A DNA stretch of 64,000 nt from Pandoraea pulmonicola (GTDB taxonomy: Bacteria; Pseudomonadota; Gammaproteobacteria; Burkholderiales; Burkholderiaceae), in NCBI RefSeq assembly GCF_000815105.2, contig NZ_CP010310.2:1736001-1800000 (forward strand). Reading direction: 5' to 3'. This document shows, piece after piece, positions 37,596 to 49,372 of this stretch. The notes below the pieces were generated by a model, which had not been told where the DNA came from, made no database searches, and saw only the letters and a program-made list of their open reading frames with translations. Numbering within the stretch: position 1 is the first letter of the stretch; each line of letters starts with the position of its first letter. The position numbers were made by a program, and so were the translations under genes.

Positions 37596-38555
37596 TCAGC
37601 CAGCAACCGCGTGTTGCGCGGCGACCGGCTCGTTTTGGGTCAATTCCGACGGCAAGCGGAACTGGATGGTTTCCTCGATGCCGTCCATGAGAGTCACTTC
37701 GACCGTGTCGATGCGACGCAGCGCGTCGATCACGTCTTCGACCATGCGCTCGGGGGCGGACGCCCCGGCGGTGATGCCGATGCGGGCCTGGCCGCGCACC
37801 CATTCCGCTCTGACCTCGGAGCCATCGGCCACGAGGTAGCTCGGCAGCCCCATCTCGGAGCCGATTTCACGCAGGCGGTTCGAGTTCGAGCTGTTTGTCG
37901 CCCCGACCACGAGCAGCACGTCCACGCGTTCACACAGCTCGCGCACGGCGGTCTGGCGGTTCTGCGTGGCATAGCAGATGTCCTTGGTGTTCGGGCCAAC
38001 GATATTGGTAAAGCGACGCTGCAGCGCAGCAATGATACCGCGAGTCTCGTCGACCGACAGCGTGGTCTGCGTGACGTAGGACACCGGCGTATTGACGGCG
38101 AGCGGCAGCGCGTCGACGTCCGTCTCGGTCTGCACGAGATGCACGGGGCCATCGATCTGGCCCATCGTGCCTTCGACTTCGGGGTGGCCGGCGTGACCGA
38201 TCAGGATCACTTCGCGTCCGGCCGAGACGTAGTTCTTGCCCTGGATGTGCACTTTGGTAACGAGCGGGCAGGTGGCGTTGAGCACCTTGAGCCCGCGCGT
38301 CTGCGCTTCCTGTTCGACGACGCGTGCGACGCCATGGGCGCTGAAAATGGTTACAGCGCCCGCGGGGGCTTCGGACAACTCGTCGATGAAGCGCGCACCC
38401 TTGGCCTTGAGCGAATCGACCACATGCTTGTTGTGGACGATCTCATGGCGCACGTAGACCGGGGCGCCGTATTTTTCCAGGGCACGCTCCACGATCTCGA
38501 TGGCACGTATGACACCCGCACAAAACCCGCGGGGTTGGGCAAGGATGACTTGCAT
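37596..38555 (-). CDS. ispH: 4-hydroxy-3-methylbut-2-enyl diphosphate reductase
   Basis: 319 residues. The last MEP-pathway enzyme, giving IPP and DMAPP. The three cysteines that hold the [4Fe-4S] cluster are C12 (PRGFCAG), C96 (NATCPLV) and C194 (DICYAT). It leads an ispH-hpnH-hpnA-hpnB row, which ties precursor supply to hopanoid synthesis. It may be a second, locus-specific copy; that needs the rest of the genome. Confidence 0.95.
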   Translation of the reverse strand: MQVILAQPRGFCAGVIRAIEIVERALEKYGAPVYVRHEIVHNKHVVDSLKAKGARFIDELSEAPAGAVTIFSAHGVARVVEQEAQTRGLKVLNATCPLVTKVHIQGKNYVSAGREVILIGHAGHPEVEGTMGQIDGPVHLVQTETDVDALPLAVNTPVSYVTQTTLSVDETRGIIAALQRRFTNIVGPNTKDICYATQNRQTAVRELCERVDVLLVVGATNSSNSNRLREIGSEMGLPSYLVADGSEVRAEWVRGQARIGITAGASAPERMVEDVIDALRRIDTVEVTLMDGIEETIQFRLPSELTQNEPVAAQHAVAG

Positions 38556-38905
38556 TCAGCTCTCCGGCTCAGGTCGGCCGGGATGACGGTCTCAATCGGT
38601 TGTCCATGCCGTGTCGTTGCACGAAATTCACGGACCGCCCGGTGCCATGGGAGATGGCAAGTCGGGCGCACCTTCGGGGGGACCGTCGTCCGGTCGTTTG
38701 ACAAGCGACGATTGTAACCGGCGCGGCCAATTGTTGCTGACGAACCCCTGTAGGAGAACGTCAGTCGCTGTTGCAAAAATGTTGACGAATCGGCGCGCAT
38801 CCTACCCGAAACGGTGCCGATTCCACCATAAAACCACTCGCGGCGTGGTGGCAACCGCCGTGGTCGATGGCGCCGATTGGGCCATCCGCGCCCAAGTCCT
38901 TGATT
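38556..38905. promoter_or_regulatory. Intergenic region upstream of ispH
   Basis: 350 bp with no convincing gene. It must hold the ispH-hpnHAB promoter on the minus strand; a TACAAT hexamer (38711-38716 as ATTGTA on the plus strand) is a possible -10 element, but no good -35 partner is visible. No clear terminator for hpnM was found. Confidence 0.3.
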
Positions 38906-39568
38906 TTACTTGCCGAAACGCTCGTTCTTTTCGCGCAGGTAGGCGATCAGGCCGTCGATGCCGCCCTGGGTGATGCGTGCCTTGAACTGCGGTTGGTAGA
39001 GCTGGATGAGCCAGGCATCGGCCACGTTCTCGCCCATCATGTTGATATCGTAGATCTTCCAGCCCTTATCGGTCTTTGCGAGTCGATAGGCCACCGACAG
39101 GTTGTCGCCGATGCCGCGCACCGAGGCGCCCACGACGGCGTCGGTACTGTTCGGCGTGAGCTTGGCCGGCTCGAACTTGAAGGAGAGGTCGTTGCCGCGC
39201 ACCTGCATGAGCTGCAGCGCGTAGGTGTTCACGAGCAATTGCTGGAACTGCTCGAAGACCTGCTGCTGCTGGGCGGGCGTGGCCGCATCGAAGACCTTCG
39301 GTCCCACGGCGTAGCGCGTGGTGCGGCGGAAGTCGGTGTACGGCAGGAAGTCGCGTGCCACGATGTGGGCGGTCGCGGCGGCGTCGCCGTTGCGCGCGGC
39401 CGGATCGGCCTTGGCCGCCTTGACGACCGTCTCGACGGCAGTCTTCACCATTTCGTTGGGATTGGCGCTCGCCTGTGCCCAGGCGCTCGATACGAGGCTC
39501 ACGCTGCCAATACCGCCCAAAGTTGCGGCAGCGGCCGCCGTCACTAGAAATTTGTTCATACCCAGCAT
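38906..39568 (-). CDS. hpnM: MlaC-family periplasmic lipid-binding protein
   Basis: 220 residues. A signal peptide (core FLVTAAAAATLGGIGSVSLVSSAWA) precedes a MlaC/Ttg2D-like domain (ARDFLPYTDFRRTTRYAVG; GWKIYDINMMGENVADAWLIQLYQPQF). It is expected to carry a lipid, here probably a hopanoid, across the periplasm. It is divergent from the RND transporter gene hpnN, its likely partner. ATG 39559 (MNKFLV) is also possible. Confidence 0.88.
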   Translation of the reverse strand: MLGMNKFLVTAAAAATLGGIGSVSLVSSAWAQASANPNEMVKTAVETVVKAAKADPAARNGDAAATAHIVARDFLPYTDFRRTTRYAVGPKVFDAATPAQQQQVFEQFQQLLVNTYALQLMQVRGNDLSFKFEPAKLTPNSTDAVVGASVRGIGDNLSVAYRLAKTDKGWKIYDINMMGENVADAWLIQLYQPQFKARITQGGIDGLIAYLREKNERFGK

Positions 39569-39894
39569 TGTCGTCGTTGGTGTAAATCGGGGTAGGCCGT
39601 AGTGTAGTCCACGCGACCCTCATGTGGCCCCTGTATACTGCTGCGGTTTCGAAAATTCACCGTTTCCGCACTTTTTGCGCACGGGTGGCCAACTTCCGGT
39701 CGACGGATTTCGTCCCCCGTTGGTTCCCCGAGGCGCCCAGTGTGTGGCGTTTGGTTACATTTTCGTGCCGCAGGCGGCGATAGTTCCGGTGACGGGCCTC
39801 GCCCGCTCCTTTACCCTTTACCTTTTGTCCTTTACCCGTTGACGCCGCCCCTCAGCCGCACTCTTTTGCCGTCACTCTCTTCCGGAACCGTTAC
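39569..39894. promoter_or_regulatory. Divergent control region hpnM/hpnN
   Basis: 326 bp between two diverging transport genes, without a supported gene. It should hold both promoters. A repeated motif CTTTACCC/CCTTTTGTCCTTTACCC at 39811-39838 lies just upstream of hpnN; its role is not clear. Confidence 0.35.
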
Positions 39895-42546
39895 ATGCTG
39901 AGTTCGCTCGTCGTGCGCATCGTCCGTTTTTCGGCGAAGCACGCGTACCCGGTCATTTTCGCTTCGCTCCTGCTCGTGATTGCGAGTTGTGTGTACGTCG
40001 CCAAGCACTTCGCCATCAACACCGATGTTTCGAGCCTGATCGATTCGAATACGCCTGCCGCCGAGCGCGGCCGCGAGATCGATCGCGCCTTCCCGCAAAA
40101 GGCCGACGTCACGCTCGCCGTGGTGCAGGCCCCGGCCGTGGAGTTCGCGGACCGGGCCGCCGCCGAGCTCGCCGCGAGGCTGGCAAGCGAGACAGACGTG
40201 TTCCGTGCCGTGAGCCGTCCCGGCGCCGGCGAGTTCTTCGCGCACAATGCGCTGCTGTTCGCCTCGCTGGAAGACGTGAAGTCGCTCACCGGCAAGCTCG
40301 AAGACGCCAAGCCGCTCATCGGCCGTCTCGCGCAGGATCCGAGCCTGAACGGTCTGTCGGGCTTGCTCTCGGTCACCTTGCAGACGCCGTTGCTGACCGG
40401 TCAGGTGAAGCTCTCCGACATGTCGCGCCTGCTTGGTCGCGCGGCCGACACGACCGAGGACGTGCTCGCGGGGCGTCCCGCAGGCATGTCGTGGCGCGCG
40501 CTCGTGGCGCCTGGCACCGCTGCGCGCAGCTTCGTGCTCGTGCAGCCCGTGCTCGACTACGCGGCGCTCGAAGCGGGCGCGAATGCCGCCACACGCATTC
40601 GCCAGGCCGTCATCGATCTGAAGCTCGCCGAGCGCTACGGCGCGACGGTGCGTCTGACGGGTCCGCGCCCGCTCTCCGACGAGGAGTTCGCCTCCGTGCG
40701 CGAGGATGCCGGTCCGAACGCCGTCATCACGCTGCTCGCTGTGCTGGTCGTGCTGTGGCTGGCGGTGCGCTCGGGGAAGATGATTCTCGCCGTGTTCATC
40801 ACGCTGCTGGCCGGGCTGGCCGTGACGTTCGCCCTGGGCCTGATGATGGTCGGCGCGCTCAACATGATTTCGGTGGCCTTCGCCGTGCTGTTCGTCGGCA
40901 TCGGCGTGGACTTCGGGATTCAGTTCGGTGTGCGCTATCGCGAGGAGCGCCATCGGCTCGACAAGGTCGGCGAGACCTCGGAAGCGGAAGTTCTGCGCGG
41001 CGCGCTCGCGAGTGCGGGCCGCGCCATCGCGATGCCGCTGTCGCTCGCCGCGGCGGCCACGGCGGCCAGCTTCTTCTCGTTCCTGCCCACGGCCTATCGC
41101 GGCGTGTCCGAGCTGGGACTCATCGCGGGCGTGGGGATTCTGTGCGTGGCGTTCCCGTCCGCGATCACCTTGCTGCCGGCGCTCATCAGCGTGTTCAAGC
41201 CGAAGGGCGAACCGAGCCCGCCGGGCTTTCGCAGTCTCGGGCCGGTGGACGATTTCACCGAGAAGTACCGCAAGCCGTTGCTGTACGGCACGCTCGCGCT
41301 GGTGATCGCCGGCCTGCCGCTGCTCGCACGGCTGCATTTCGACTTCAACCCCCTGCATTTGAAGGATCCGCACACCGAGTCGATGGCCGCGCTGCTCGAT
41401 CTGGCCAACTCGCCCGAGGCCGGGGTGAACGACGTGCAGTTGCTCGCGCCGGATCTCGACGCCGCCGACGCCGACGCCGCGAAGCTGCGCGCCGTGCCGG
41501 AAGTGGGGCGCGTGGTGACGCTCACGACGTTCATGCCGTCGAACCAGCCGGCCAAGCTCGCGCAGATCGGCACGGCGGCGGCATCGTTGCTGCCCCTGCT
41601 CCCGCAGACGCCGCTGCCGCCGGTGCCCGACGCCGTGCGCGTGTCCTCGCTCAAGACCACGGCCGGGCAGTTGGAAGACGCCGCCGTCGACTATCCGGGC
41701 GAAGGGGCGAAGGAAGCGCAGCGCCTGGCGACGGCCTTGCGCAAGCTCGCCGCGGCGGATGCGGCGACGCGCGATCGCGCCGATCGCGCCATTGCCGAGC
41801 CGCTGAAGCTCGCGCTGGCGCAGTTGCGCGACGCGTTGCGGCCGAGCCCGATCACGCGCGAGACGCTGCCCAAGGAAATCGTCTCGCAATGGGTGTCGGC
41901 CGATGGGCGCGCGCTCGTGAACATTTCGCCGCGCGTGGCGAAGGGCGCCGATCCGGGCGACGACGCCATGCTGCGCAAGTTCAGTGCCGCCGTGCTGGAG
42001 ACGACGCCCGACGCCGTGGGCGGACCGATCTCGATTCTGCGCTCGGCAGACACCATCATTCGTGCCTTCATCGAAGCGGGTCTCTGGGCGCTGCTCTCGA
42101 TCACCGTGCTGTTGTGGCTCGCGCTGCGCAACTTCGGCGACGTGCTGCGCACGCTCGTGCCACTGCTGGTGTCGGCGGCGGTGACGCTCGAAATCACGGT
42201 GCTCATCGGTTTGCCGCTGAACTTCGCGAACATCATCGCGCTGCCGCTGTTGCTGGGGGTGGGGGTGGCGTTCAAGATCTACTACGTGATCGCCTGGCGC
42301 CACGGGCAGACTCGTCTGCTCGAGTCGAGCCTCACGCAGGCCGTGGTGCTCTCGGCCGCGACCACCGGTATCGCGTTCGGCAGCCTCTGGCTCTCGCACC
42401 ACCCCGGCACGTCGAGCATGGGCAAGCTGCTGGCGCTCTCGCTGGTCTGTACGCTCATCGGCGCGGTGTTCTTCCAGCCGGTGCTCATGGGCAAACCGCG
42501 CGACAAGAGCGCGGCGCTGCTCAAGCCACCCAAGTCGATGAAGTAA
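39895..42546 (+). CDS. hpnN: Hopanoid RND transporter
   Basis: 883 residues, RND/MMPL-type inner-membrane transporter with about twelve helices in two six-helix halves ([15 protein letters not shown] at the start; GVGVDFGIQ-like core region [20 protein letters not shown] in the first half; [22 protein letters not shown] in the second). HpnN moves hopanoids toward the outer membrane. The ATG is set by the family start. A strong bidirectional terminator follows. Confidence 0.92.
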   Translation: MLSSLVVRIVRFSAKHAYPVIFASLLLVIASCVYVAKHFAINTDVSSLIDSNTPAAERGREIDRAFPQKADVTLAVVQAPAVEFADRAAAELAARLASETDVFRAVSRPGAGEFFAHNALLFASLEDVKSLTGKLEDAKPLIGRLAQDPSLNGLSGLLSVTLQTPLLTGQVKLSDMSRLLGRAADTTEDVLAGRPAGMSWRALVAPGTAARSFVLVQPVLDYAALEAGANAATRIRQAVIDLKLAERYGATVRLTGPRPLSDEEFASVREDAGPNAVITLLAVLVVLWLAVRSGKMILAVFITLLAGLAVTFALGLMMVGALNMISVAFAVLFVGIGVDFGIQFGVRYREERHRLDKVGETSEAEVLRGALASAGRAIAMPLSLAAAATAASFFSFLPTAYRGVSELGLIAGVGILCVAFPSAITLLPALISVFKPKGEPSPPGFRSLGPVDDFTEKYRKPLLYGTLALVIAGLPLLARLHFDFNPLHLKDPHTESMAALLDLANSPEAGVNDVQLLAPDLDAADADAAKLRAVPEVGRVVTLTTFMPSNQPAKLAQIGTAAASLLPLLPQTPLPPVPDAVRVSSLKTTAGQLEDAAVDYPGEGAKEAQRLATALRKLAAADAATRDRADRAIAEPLKLALAQLRDALRPSPITRETLPKEIVSQWVSADGRALVNISPRVAKGADPGDDAMLRKFSAAVLETTPDAVGGPISILRSADTIIRAFIEAGLWALLSITVLLWLALRNFGDVLRTLVPLLVSAAVTLEITVLIGLPLNFANIIALPLLLGVGVAFKIYYVIAWRHGQTRLLESSLTQAVVLSAATTGIAFGSLWLSHHPGTSSMGKLLALSLVCTLIGAVFFQPVLMGKPRDKSAALLKPPKSMK

Positions 42547-42574
42547 GTCCGCGGGTAATCCGGCGAGCGCGCTC

Positions 42575-42610
42575 AACGAGAAACGGCACCGAAAGGTGCC
42601 GTTTCTCGTT
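42575..42610. terminator. Strong bidirectional terminator hpnN/dxs
   Basis: A perfect 16-bp stem, AACGAGAAACGGCACC (42575-42590) and its complement (42595-42610), capped by a GAAA tetraloop. It lies between the ends of the converging hpnN and dxs genes. Confidence 0.85.
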
Positions 42611-42651
42611 GCCGCCAGCGAACGCCGCCGTCAGACCGACGGTGGCGTACG

Positions 42652-44562
42652 TCACCGATGCACGGATTCCACCTTGCCGCCCAGGCGTTCAGCCACGGCG
42701 CGCCGGATGGATGCGGCGATGCCGGGTGCGTCCAGGCCGACCGACGCGAGTTGCTGCGCCGGCGTGCCCTGATCGATATACGTATCGGGCAGACCGAGCT
42801 GCAGCACATTTGCCTGCACACCGTTGGCGTTGAGCGCCTCGACGCAGGCGGTGCCCGCGCCGCCCATCACCGAACCTTCCTCCAGCGTGACGATCAGTTC
42901 GTGCGAACGCGCGGCTTCGAGCACCGCGGCCTCGTCGAGCGGTTTGACGAAGCGCATGTTGATCACGCTCGCGTCGAATTCCGCGGCCACCTGTTCGGCG
43001 AGCGCGACCATCGACCCGAAGGCCAGGATCGCGACGCGGCGCCCGACCGGGGCGGCGCCCTGGCGGCGCGTCTGCGCGCGTCCCACGGGCAGCGTCGACA
43101 GTCCCGGCGCCGTCTTCACGCCGGGGCCGGCGCCGCGCGGATAGCGCACGGCGCTCGGGCCGTCGATGCCGAGCGCCGTCTGCAGCATCTGACGGCATTC
43201 GTTCTCGTCGGCCGGGGCCATGACGACCATGTTCGGGATACAGCGCAGGTAGGCCATGTCGTAGGCGCCCGCATGCGTTGCGCCATCCGCCCCCACGAGG
43301 CCGCCGCGATCGATCGCGAAGAGCACCGGCAGGTTTTGCAGCGCAACGTCGTGAATCAGTTGATCGTAGCCACGTTGCAGGAACGTCGAGTAGATCGCGA
43401 CGACGGGCTTGAGCCCCTCGGTCGCGAGGCCGCCGGCGAATGTCACCGCGTGCTGCTCGGCGATGCCCACGTCGTAGTAGCGCTCGGGAAAGCGCTTCTC
43501 GAATTCCACGAGACCGGAGCCCTCGCGCATCGCGGGCGTGACGCCGACCACGCGCGCGTCGGCGGCTGCCGCATCGCACAGCCACTCGCCGAAGACCTGC
43601 GTGTAGGTCTTTGGGGCGGCCGCGCCGGTCGCAGCGGGTCGAATGCCCTCGCTCGGGTTGAACTTGCCCGGCCCGTGATACAGCACCGGGTCGGCCTCGG
43701 CGAGCTTGTAGCCGCGGCCCTTGCGCGTGACGACGTGCAGGAACTGCGGCCCCTTGAGCGCCTTGATGTTCTCCAGCGCGGGAATCAGCGCATCGAGGTC
43801 GTGGCCGTCGATGGGGCCGAGGTAGTTGAAGCCGAACTCCTCGAACATCGTGCCCGAGGGCTGCACGATGGCCTTCGCATGCTCCTCGAGCTTGTGCGCG
43901 AGCTCGCGCACCGGCGCCGGGGCGTTGCGCAGCAACTGGCGAACGCTTTCCTTGCCCGCCGAATAGAACTGCCCGGACATCAGCCGCGTGAGGTACTGGT
44001 TGAGCGCGCCCACGGGCGGCGAGATCGACATGTCGTTGTCGTTGAGCACGACGAGGAACGGCAGGTCGTCGTACACACCCGCGTTGTTCAACGCCTCGAA
44101 CGCTTCGCCCGCCGTCATCGCGCCATCGCCGATCACCGCGATCGCATGGCGCTTTTCGCCCTTGATCCTGCTCGCCAGCGCCATGCCCAGCGCCGCCGAG
44201 ATCGACGTGCTCGAGTGCGCCGTGCCGAACGTGTCGTAGGGCGACTCGTCGCGCTTCGGGAAGCCCGACAGGCCCTGCCATTGCCGCAGTGTCGGCATGG
44301 CCTCGCGGCGCCCCGTGAGGATCTTGTGCGGATAGGTCTGATGGCCGACGTCCCACACGATGCGATCGTTGGGCGTGTCGAACACGTAGTGCAGGGCGAT
44401 CGTCAGTTCGACGGTGCCGAGGTTCGACGACAGGTGCCCGCCGGTGCGCGACACGTTTTCCAGCACACATGCGCGCAACTCGTCGGCCAGACGGCGCAGT
44501 TCGGCGCGCGAGAGGGCGCGCAGGGCCGCCGGGGACTGGATGCTGGCAAGCAGATCGGTCAT
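42652..44562 (-). CDS. dxs: 1-deoxy-D-xylulose-5-phosphate synthase
   Basis: 636 residues, thiamine-diphosphate enzyme that joins pyruvate and glyceraldehyde-3-phosphate, the first MEP step. [39 protein letters not shown] (TPP site) and [17 protein letters not shown] are signatures. It lies 22 bp after phnW on the same strand, so it is probably read from the phosphonate operon promoter, while its terminator is shared with the end of the hopanoid locus. Confidence 0.96.
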   Translation of the reverse strand: MTDLLASIQSPAALRALSRAELRRLADELRACVLENVSRTGGHLSSNLGTVELTIALHYVFDTPNDRIVWDVGHQTYPHKILTGRREAMPTLRQWQGLSGFPKRDESPYDTFGTAHSSTSISAALGMALASRIKGEKRHAIAVIGDGAMTAGEAFEALNNAGVYDDLPFLVVLNDNDMSISPPVGALNQYLTRLMSGQFYSAGKESVRQLLRNAPAPVRELAHKLEEHAKAIVQPSGTMFEEFGFNYLGPIDGHDLDALIPALENIKALKGPQFLHVVTRKGRGYKLAEADPVLYHGPGKFNPSEGIRPAATGAAAPKTYTQVFGEWLCDAAAADARVVGVTPAMREGSGLVEFEKRFPERYYDVGIAEQHAVTFAGGLATEGLKPVVAIYSTFLQRGYDQLIHDVALQNLPVLFAIDRGGLVGADGATHAGAYDMAYLRCIPNMVVMAPADENECRQMLQTALGIDGPSAVRYPRGAGPGVKTAPGLSTLPVGRAQTRRQGAAPVGRRVAILAFGSMVALAEQVAAEFDASVINMRFVKPLDEAAVLEAARSHELIVTLEEGSVMGGAGTACVEALNANGVQANVLQLGLPDTYIDQGTPAQQLASVGLDAPGIAASIRRAVAERLGGKVESVHR

Positions 44563-44584
44563 GGTTGAACGTCCGTCCCCGCGC

Positions 44585-45658
44585 TCACTTCACCAGTCGG
44601 GCGAAGGACGCCAGCAGGCGATCGATGTCGGCCGCGGTGAGGTTGCCCATCGTCGAGATGCGGAACAGCTCCTTGGACAGACCGCCCTGGCCCGCGTAGA
44701 TCACGAAGCCGTCGGCCTTGAGCCAGTCGTGCAGGCGCGGGTAATCCACGCCGGCAGGCAGCTTGTAGGCGCGCAGCACGACCGACGACTCGCCCGGCGG
44801 CAGCACGCTGTCGATGCCGAGTGCGGCCAGACCGGCGCGCGCCTGCTCGGCGAGCGCACCGTAGTGCGCGTGACGCTTCTGCCAGCCGCCGGCATCCTCG
44901 AGCTCGCGCAGCGCTTCGACGAGCGCATAGTACGCGTGCACGGACGGCGTGAATGGCGTGTTGCGCTCGGCCTGGAGCTTGGCGAGACGGCCGATGTCGA
45001 GGTAGTAGGTGCGGCTCGCAGCCTTGGCGAGCGCGCTCTTGCGCACCAGCACGAAGGACACGCCCGGCACGCCATGCAGGCATTTGTTGGCGGTCGCGGC
45101 CACGGCCACGATACCGGGCGAGTCGAAGTCGATGGCTTCGGCCGCGAAGCTGCTCACGCCGTCGACCAGCAGATCGATGCCGCGCTCGCGACAGGCGTCG
45201 GCGACACCGGCCAGATCGTTCAGGCGGCCGGTCGTCGTTTCGTGGTGGATGATCGCCACGTTCGTGTACGGACGATCGCCGGCGGCGTCGAGCTTCGCGA
45301 CGATCTGCGCCAGATCCGGCGCCTGCATCCATTCGAAATGGATGACGTCGTGATCGATGCGGTACTGCTTGGCGATCTGCGAGATGCGCTCGCCATACAC
45401 GCCGTTCTCCACGATCAGCAGGCGGCCGCCTTCGGGCACGAGGCCGGCCGTCATGCTTTCCACGGCGGCGGTGCCGGAGCCGGTCATCAATACCGGCGCC
45501 CAGACCGCCGGGTCGAGACCGTAGACAGCGCTCAGACGTGCGCGGGCTTCCTCCTGCAGATCGAAGAACTCGGGCTCGCGGTGGCACAGGTCGGGCTGCA
45601 GCAGCGCCTTGCGGACACGCTCGGTCAGGGTAACGGGGCCCGGATTCAGTAACAGCAT
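44585..45658 (-). CDS. phnW: 2-aminoethylphosphonate-pyruvate transaminase
   Basis: 357 residues, PLP aminotransferase class V. The PLP lysine is K192 (in ATANKCLHG), with D166 (LLVDGVSS) at the ring nitrogen; [18 protein letters not shown] is the family start. In this operon, downstream of PEP mutase and phosphonopyruvate decarboxylase, it should run in the biosynthetic direction and aminate phosphonoacetaldehyde to 2-aminoethylphosphonate (2-AEP). Confidence 0.92.
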   Translation of the reverse strand: MLLLNPGPVTLTERVRKALLQPDLCHREPEFFDLQEEARARLSAVYGLDPAVWAPVLMTGSGTAAVESMTAGLVPEGGRLLIVENGVYGERISQIAKQYRIDHDVIHFEWMQAPDLAQIVAKLDAAGDRPYTNVAIIHHETTTGRLNDLAGVADACRERGIDLLVDGVSSFAAEAIDFDSPGIVAVAATANKCLHGVPGVSFVLVRKSALAKAASRTYYLDIGRLAKLQAERNTPFTPSVHAYYALVEALRELEDAGGWQKRHAHYGALAEQARAGLAALGIDSVLPPGESSVVLRAYKLPAGVDYPRLHDWLKADGFVIYAGQGGLSKELFRISTMGNLTAADIDRLLASFARLVK

Positions 45659-45697
45659 GGCAGAGCTTCCTCGGCAAATATCGTAAAGGGGGAACGC

Positions 45698-46885
45698 TCA
45701 GGCCGAGGCCGGGGCGCGTTGTGCAATATGGTCCATCAGGCGCGACTTGACCGCCTCGGGCGTGACGTTCGGCCGCGGCAAGCCGTCGGGCGTACCCGGG
45801 CGCGTCGTCAGGCAGGCGAAGCGCGGGCCGTCGTTCAGGCTGGCCGTGCGGGCGTCGAACAGTTGCTCGACGACATCGAGCGTATCGCCCTCGAGGGCGA
45901 GCGCGTAGCCGCTGGCGGCGGCCACTCCCGCGAACGAGACCGTCGGCGAGACGGTGGCCTGTGCGCCCGTGGAGTCGTGCGACGCGTTATCGAGCAGCAG
46001 ATGCACGAGATTCGACGGACCGTAGGCGCCGAGCGTGGCGAAGGCGCCCATGCGCATGAGCGCGGCGCCGTCGCCGTCGAGCGCCACGACGCGCAGGTCG
46101 GGGCGCGCCAGCGCGAGGCCGAGCGCGAGCGTGGTCACGCAGCCCATCGAGCCGACCATGTAGAGCTGGTTGGGACGGTCGTCGAGCGCATACAGCTCGC
46201 GGCCGCAGAAGCCGGTCGAGGCAAGCACGACGGTGCCGTCGAGCGGCGTATGGGCGATGACGCGCTCGAGCGCATCGCGACGCGCCGGCAGCGCGGACGG
46301 CGCCACGCCGCGCATGAGCGACACGGGCGCGGGCTGCGCCGGGCGTGGCGGACGCTCGGCCGGCTGCAGCGGGAACGGCGCCACGCTGCCCTTTTGCATC
46401 ACGAGCGCGTACGGACGGCCGGTCTCGTCCATGTGCTTCACGGCGCGTTCCAGCGCCGGCGCTATCGCGTCCGGCTCCGTGGGGAACAGTTCCCAGGGCA
46501 CTTCCATCAGGTCGAGCATCGCGGGCGTGATCGGACCCATGAGCGCGTGCTGCGGCTCGTCGGTGATGCCCGGCTGGCCGCGCCACGTCACGATCAGCAA
46601 TTGCGGCAGACGGAACGTCCAGGTGAGCGACGTGAGCGGGCTCACGGCGTTGCCCAGCCCGGAGTTCTGCATCATGGTGACGGCGCGCGCGCCGCGCCCC
46701 TCGCCGAGCGTGGCGCCCGCGGCGATCGCGACGGCGTCGCCCTCGTTGGCGGCCGACAGGTAATGCAGCGTCGGGTCCTGCAGCACGTAGTTGATGAACG
46801 GCGTGAGGAACGAGCAGGGCACGCCGGTGTACCACGTGAAGCCGTGGGCGCGCGCGGCTTCGACGAACTGACCCGCCTCAATCAC
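45698..46885 (-). CDS. aepY: Phosphonopyruvate decarboxylase
   Basis: About 395 residues, thiamine-diphosphate enzyme that pulls PEP mutase forward by decarboxylating phosphonopyruvate to phosphonoacetaldehyde. [14 protein letters not shown] and [20 protein letters not shown] form the pyrimidine side; [14 protein letters not shown] with [12 protein letters not shown] is the TPP-binding GDG-N motif. A GTG start at 46885 has GGAGG at ideal spacing; an ATG at 46900 lies within that ribosome site and is less likely. It overlaps the PEP mutase stop by 8 bp. Confidence 0.92.
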   Translation of the reverse strand: MIEAGQFVEAARAHGFTWYTGVPCSFLTPFINYVLQDPTLHYLSAANEGDAVAIAAGATLGEGRGARAVTMMQNSGLGNAVSPLTSLTWTFRLPQLLIVTWRGQPGITDEPQHALMGPITPAMLDLMEVPWELFPTEPDAIAPALERAVKHMDETGRPYALVMQKGSVAPFPLQPAERPPRPAQPAPVSLMRGVAPSALPARRDALERVIAHTPLDGTVVLASTGFCGRELYALDDRPNQLYMVGSMGCVTTLALGLALARPDLRVVALDGDGAALMRMGAFATLGAYGPSNLVHLLLDNASHDSTGAQATVSPTVSFAGVAAASGYALALEGDTLDVVEQLFDARTASLNDGPRFACLTTRPGTPDGLPRPNVTPEAVKSRLMDHIAQRAPASA

Positions 46886-48596
46886 CTTGCGCCTCCGCAT
46901 CGGTGCCGCTGAACGGCGTCTGGCCGTGCGCGAAGTCGGCGGCGCGGCGGAATTCCTCCATGTCGTTCACCCCGCGCCAGTGGCCGTGCACGTACTGCAC
47001 GGCGATCTTCGCGCCATCCTGCACCAGCGCGTTGATGAGATCGGGCATGCCGAGCCGGTCGAAGTCGGCGCGGGCCTGCAGCGCGGCGAACACACGTTGC
47101 AGTTGTGCGCGGCCTTCGTCGCCGCGCACGCCGAACAGGCCGATCCAGCGGCCGTTCGGACCAGGGGCGGTGTCGGCGGCATCGCCGGCGTCTGCGCTGA
47201 TCTTCTCGAGCAGCACCTGCTGACCGAACAATCCGCGGTCGTCGCCCGACGAGCAGTACGCGAAGTCACGCACGCTGGCGTTGGCCGCATTGACGGTGGT
47301 GGCGGCCGTGGAATCGACCACGACGGTGAAGTCGGCCTCGCTTTCGACGAGATCGCGCACGATGTAGCTGCGGAAGAGCAGGTCGCCGTAGGAGACCACC
47401 GTGTCTTGCGTGAAAGCGTTGGCCACGCGTGCGAGCGAGGCGAGCTCGCCCGTCTCGGCGTGACGCTCGTTGATGGCGAGCGTGATGCCGGCGGTGTCGA
47501 TCGCGTCGGCGCGATAGCCGCCCACGACGGTAATGTCGTTGACGTTCTGCTTCTTGAAGCCGTCGACCAGCCAGCGCAGCAGCGGCTTGCCGGCGACCGG
47601 CAGCATGACCTTCGGGCGGTCCGTCGTCACGCTCTCCAGATTCTTGCCGCGGCTGGCCGCCAGCACGATGGCCGAGCGCGGCGCATTCGCGGCCGACAGG
47701 TAGCGGTCTTCCGCTTCGGTGTATTCGTCGGCGTCCTGAAGACGGAAGATCTCGTCGACGGTGGCGATGCGGTCCTCGACGTTGACGAGCGTCTCGCTGC
47801 GATGGATTTCGGCCGCCACCGCCTGCATGGCCGACGTGGCTGCGCGGATCAGGTGGTTCGCCCAGATCACGACGCTGATGCCAGCTTCGCGGAAGACATC
47901 GGTCGGCGTGCTGTAGTACTTGGTCGGCACGATCACCAGCGGGCAGCGGTTGCCCCATTCGCGGGCGAACTGCACGATCTCGTCGGCGCGCTTGAGCTTG
48001 CTGTGGATCAGGATGGCGTCGGCGCCGGCCTGGTGGTAGGCCTCGGCGCGGCGCAGGGCTTCTTCCATGCCCCAACCGGCGATGAGCGCTTCCACGCGGG
48101 CCACGATCGAGAAGTCGTCGTCGGCCTGCGAGTCCTTGCCGGCCTTGATCTTGCCGCAGAACTCGTCGATGTCCGCGAGCGGCTGGCGCTCGCCGCCGAT
48201 GAAGCTGTTCGTCTTCGGGAAGACCTTGTCTTCGATGCACACGCCGGCCACGCCGCGTTGCTCGAGCTTGCGCACGAGACGGCGCATGTTGTTGAAGTTG
48301 CCGTAGCCGGTGTCGCCGTCGAGCAGGATCGGCAGATCGCTGGCGTCGGCCATGAATTCGAGGTTGTCGACGACCTGCGTCCAGCTCGCTTCATTGTTGT
48401 CGCGCACGCCGAACTGCGCCGAAATCGCCAGGCCGGAAGCCCAGATGCCCTTGAAGCCCGCCTCGCGCACGATGCGCGCGGACAGGCCGTTGTGGGCTTC
48501 CATCAGGAACTCGAGCTGGTTGCTGCGCAGCATGGCGCGCAGCTGGGCCGCGCGCGTGGTGGTCGGCGGCAGGGAAAATGCGTCGGGAGCGTTCAT
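46878..48596 (-). CDS. aepX: PEP mutase fused to a nucleotidyltransferase-like domain
   Basis: 572 residues. Residues 1 to about 300 are phosphoenolpyruvate mutase, which makes the C-P bond: [19 protein letters not shown] and the active-site loop [10 protein letters not shown] (E122-S131). Residues about 308-560 resemble sugar-phosphate nucleotidyltransferases, but the signature loop reads [18 protein letters not shown] where active enzymes have LAAGxGxRL, so this domain may not transfer nucleotides or may use another ligand. A separate enzyme with an intact loop is encoded just upstream, overlapping by four bases (ATGA). Confidence 0.92.
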   Translation of the reverse strand: MNAPDAFSLPPTTTRAAQLRAMLRSNQLEFLMEAHNGLSARIVREAGFKGIWASGLAISAQFGVRDNNEASWTQVVDNLEFMADASDLPILLDGDTGYGNFNNMRRLVRKLEQRGVAGVCIEDKVFPKTNSFIGGERQPLADIDEFCGKIKAGKDSQADDDFSIVARVEALIAGWGMEEALRRAEAYHQAGADAILIHSKLKRADEIVQFAREWGNRCPLVIVPTKYYSTPTDVFREAGISVVIWANHLIRAATSAMQAVAAEIHRSETLVNVEDRIATVDEIFRLQDADEYTEAEDRYLSAANAPRSAIVLAASRGKNLESVTTDRPKVMLPVAGKPLLRWLVDGFKKQNVNDITVVGGYRADAIDTAGITLAINERHAETGELASLARVANAFTQDTVVSYGDLLFRSYIVRDLVESEADFTVVVDSTAATTVNAANASVRDFAYCSSGDDRGLFGQQVLLEKISADAGDAADTAPGPNGRWIGLFGVRGDEGRAQLQRVFAALQARADFDRLGMPDLINALVQDGAKIAVQYVHGHWRGVNDMEEFRRAADFAHGQTPFSGTDAEAQGD

Positions 48597-49357
48597 TCGG
48601 ACACCATCGTGAGCGGTTCGAGTTGCGGCAGCACCTGGTCGGCGGCGCGCTTCACGTCCTCGGGGTAGTCGATTTCGATCCACGGGAAGCCCGTGACATC
48701 GGCCGTTTCGAATTGCGCACCGCGCTCGAGCAGCAGATCGCGCACGGCTTCTTCGTGCGGCATCTTGGCGCGGCCGGATTCGACGTAGTCGCGCGTGATT
48801 TCCGCCAGACGCGTCGCCGTGGCCTCATTGAAACGGAAGAAGCCGACCGATTCGCCAACAGTGTCGTATTCCAGACCGACCATGACCTGCTTGCGCAGTT
48901 CGACGGGCACGCCGTCCTTGAGGCACAGTTTGACGGGTTCGTCGCCGACTTCGAAGTCGCGGTCGATGAGCAGACGGTTGGCGGTCTTGCCGGCGACCAG
49001 CGCGTTGAAGATACGTTGATCGTAGAGCACGTCGGCATCCATGACGAGCACGTCGCCGCCGGCGGTCATCGCGTCGGCAGCCGTGTGCAGCGTGAGCACG
49101 CTGCCCAGATGGAATTCGGGATTGAGGCGAATCTGCGGACGCGGCGTCCAGTCCAGGCGTTCGAGTTCCTCGCTCACCTGCTCGTGGTGGAAACCGAGCG
49201 CGAGCACGACATCGGTGATGCCGGCGGCCGCCAGCATGCGCAGATGGCGCTCGAGCAGCGACATGCCGTCGAACTTGAGCAGACACTTCGGCGACTGCTT
49301 GTCTTCAGGCTGGAGCAAACGCAGGCCCATGCCTGCTGCGAGAATGATGGCCCGCAT
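48593..49357 (-). CDS. pntC: Nucleotidyltransferase, probable 2-AEP cytidylyltransferase
   Basis: 254 residues with an intact NTP-transferase loop ([25 protein letters not shown]) and metal-binding aspartates ([21 protein letters not shown] near the C-terminus). It is of the type that activates phosphocholine or 2-AEP with CTP. Given its operon (2-AEP synthesis plus a CDP-alcohol transferase) the likely product is CMP-2-AEP. The symbol is by role, not by proven orthology. It overlaps the PEP mutase gene by four bases. Confidence 0.8.
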   Translation of the reverse strand: MRAIILAAGMGLRLLQPEDKQSPKCLLKFDGMSLLERHLRMLAAAGITDVVLALGFHHEQVSEELERLDWTPRPQIRLNPEFHLGSVLTLHTAADAMTAGGDVLVMDADVLYDQRIFNALVAGKTANRLLIDRDFEVGDEPVKLCLKDGVPVELRKQVMVGLEYDTVGESVGFFRFNEATATRLAEITRDYVESGRAKMPHEEAVRDLLLERGAQFETADVTGFPWIEIDYPEDVKRAADQVLPQLEPLTMVSE

Positions 49358-49372
49358 GGTCGATATCCTTCT

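Noticed and set aside
39832..42576. A 914-codon frame antisense to hpnN
   Set aside because: His/Arg/Glu-rich shadow without domains; hpnN is certain.
42658..44568. A 636-codon frame antisense to dxs
   Set aside because: Same length as dxs by mirror codon usage; no domain; dxs motifs are intact on the other strand.
46887..48668. A 593-codon frame antisense to the PEP mutase fusion
   Set aside because: Shadow composition; the opposite strand carries the PEP mutase active-site loop.
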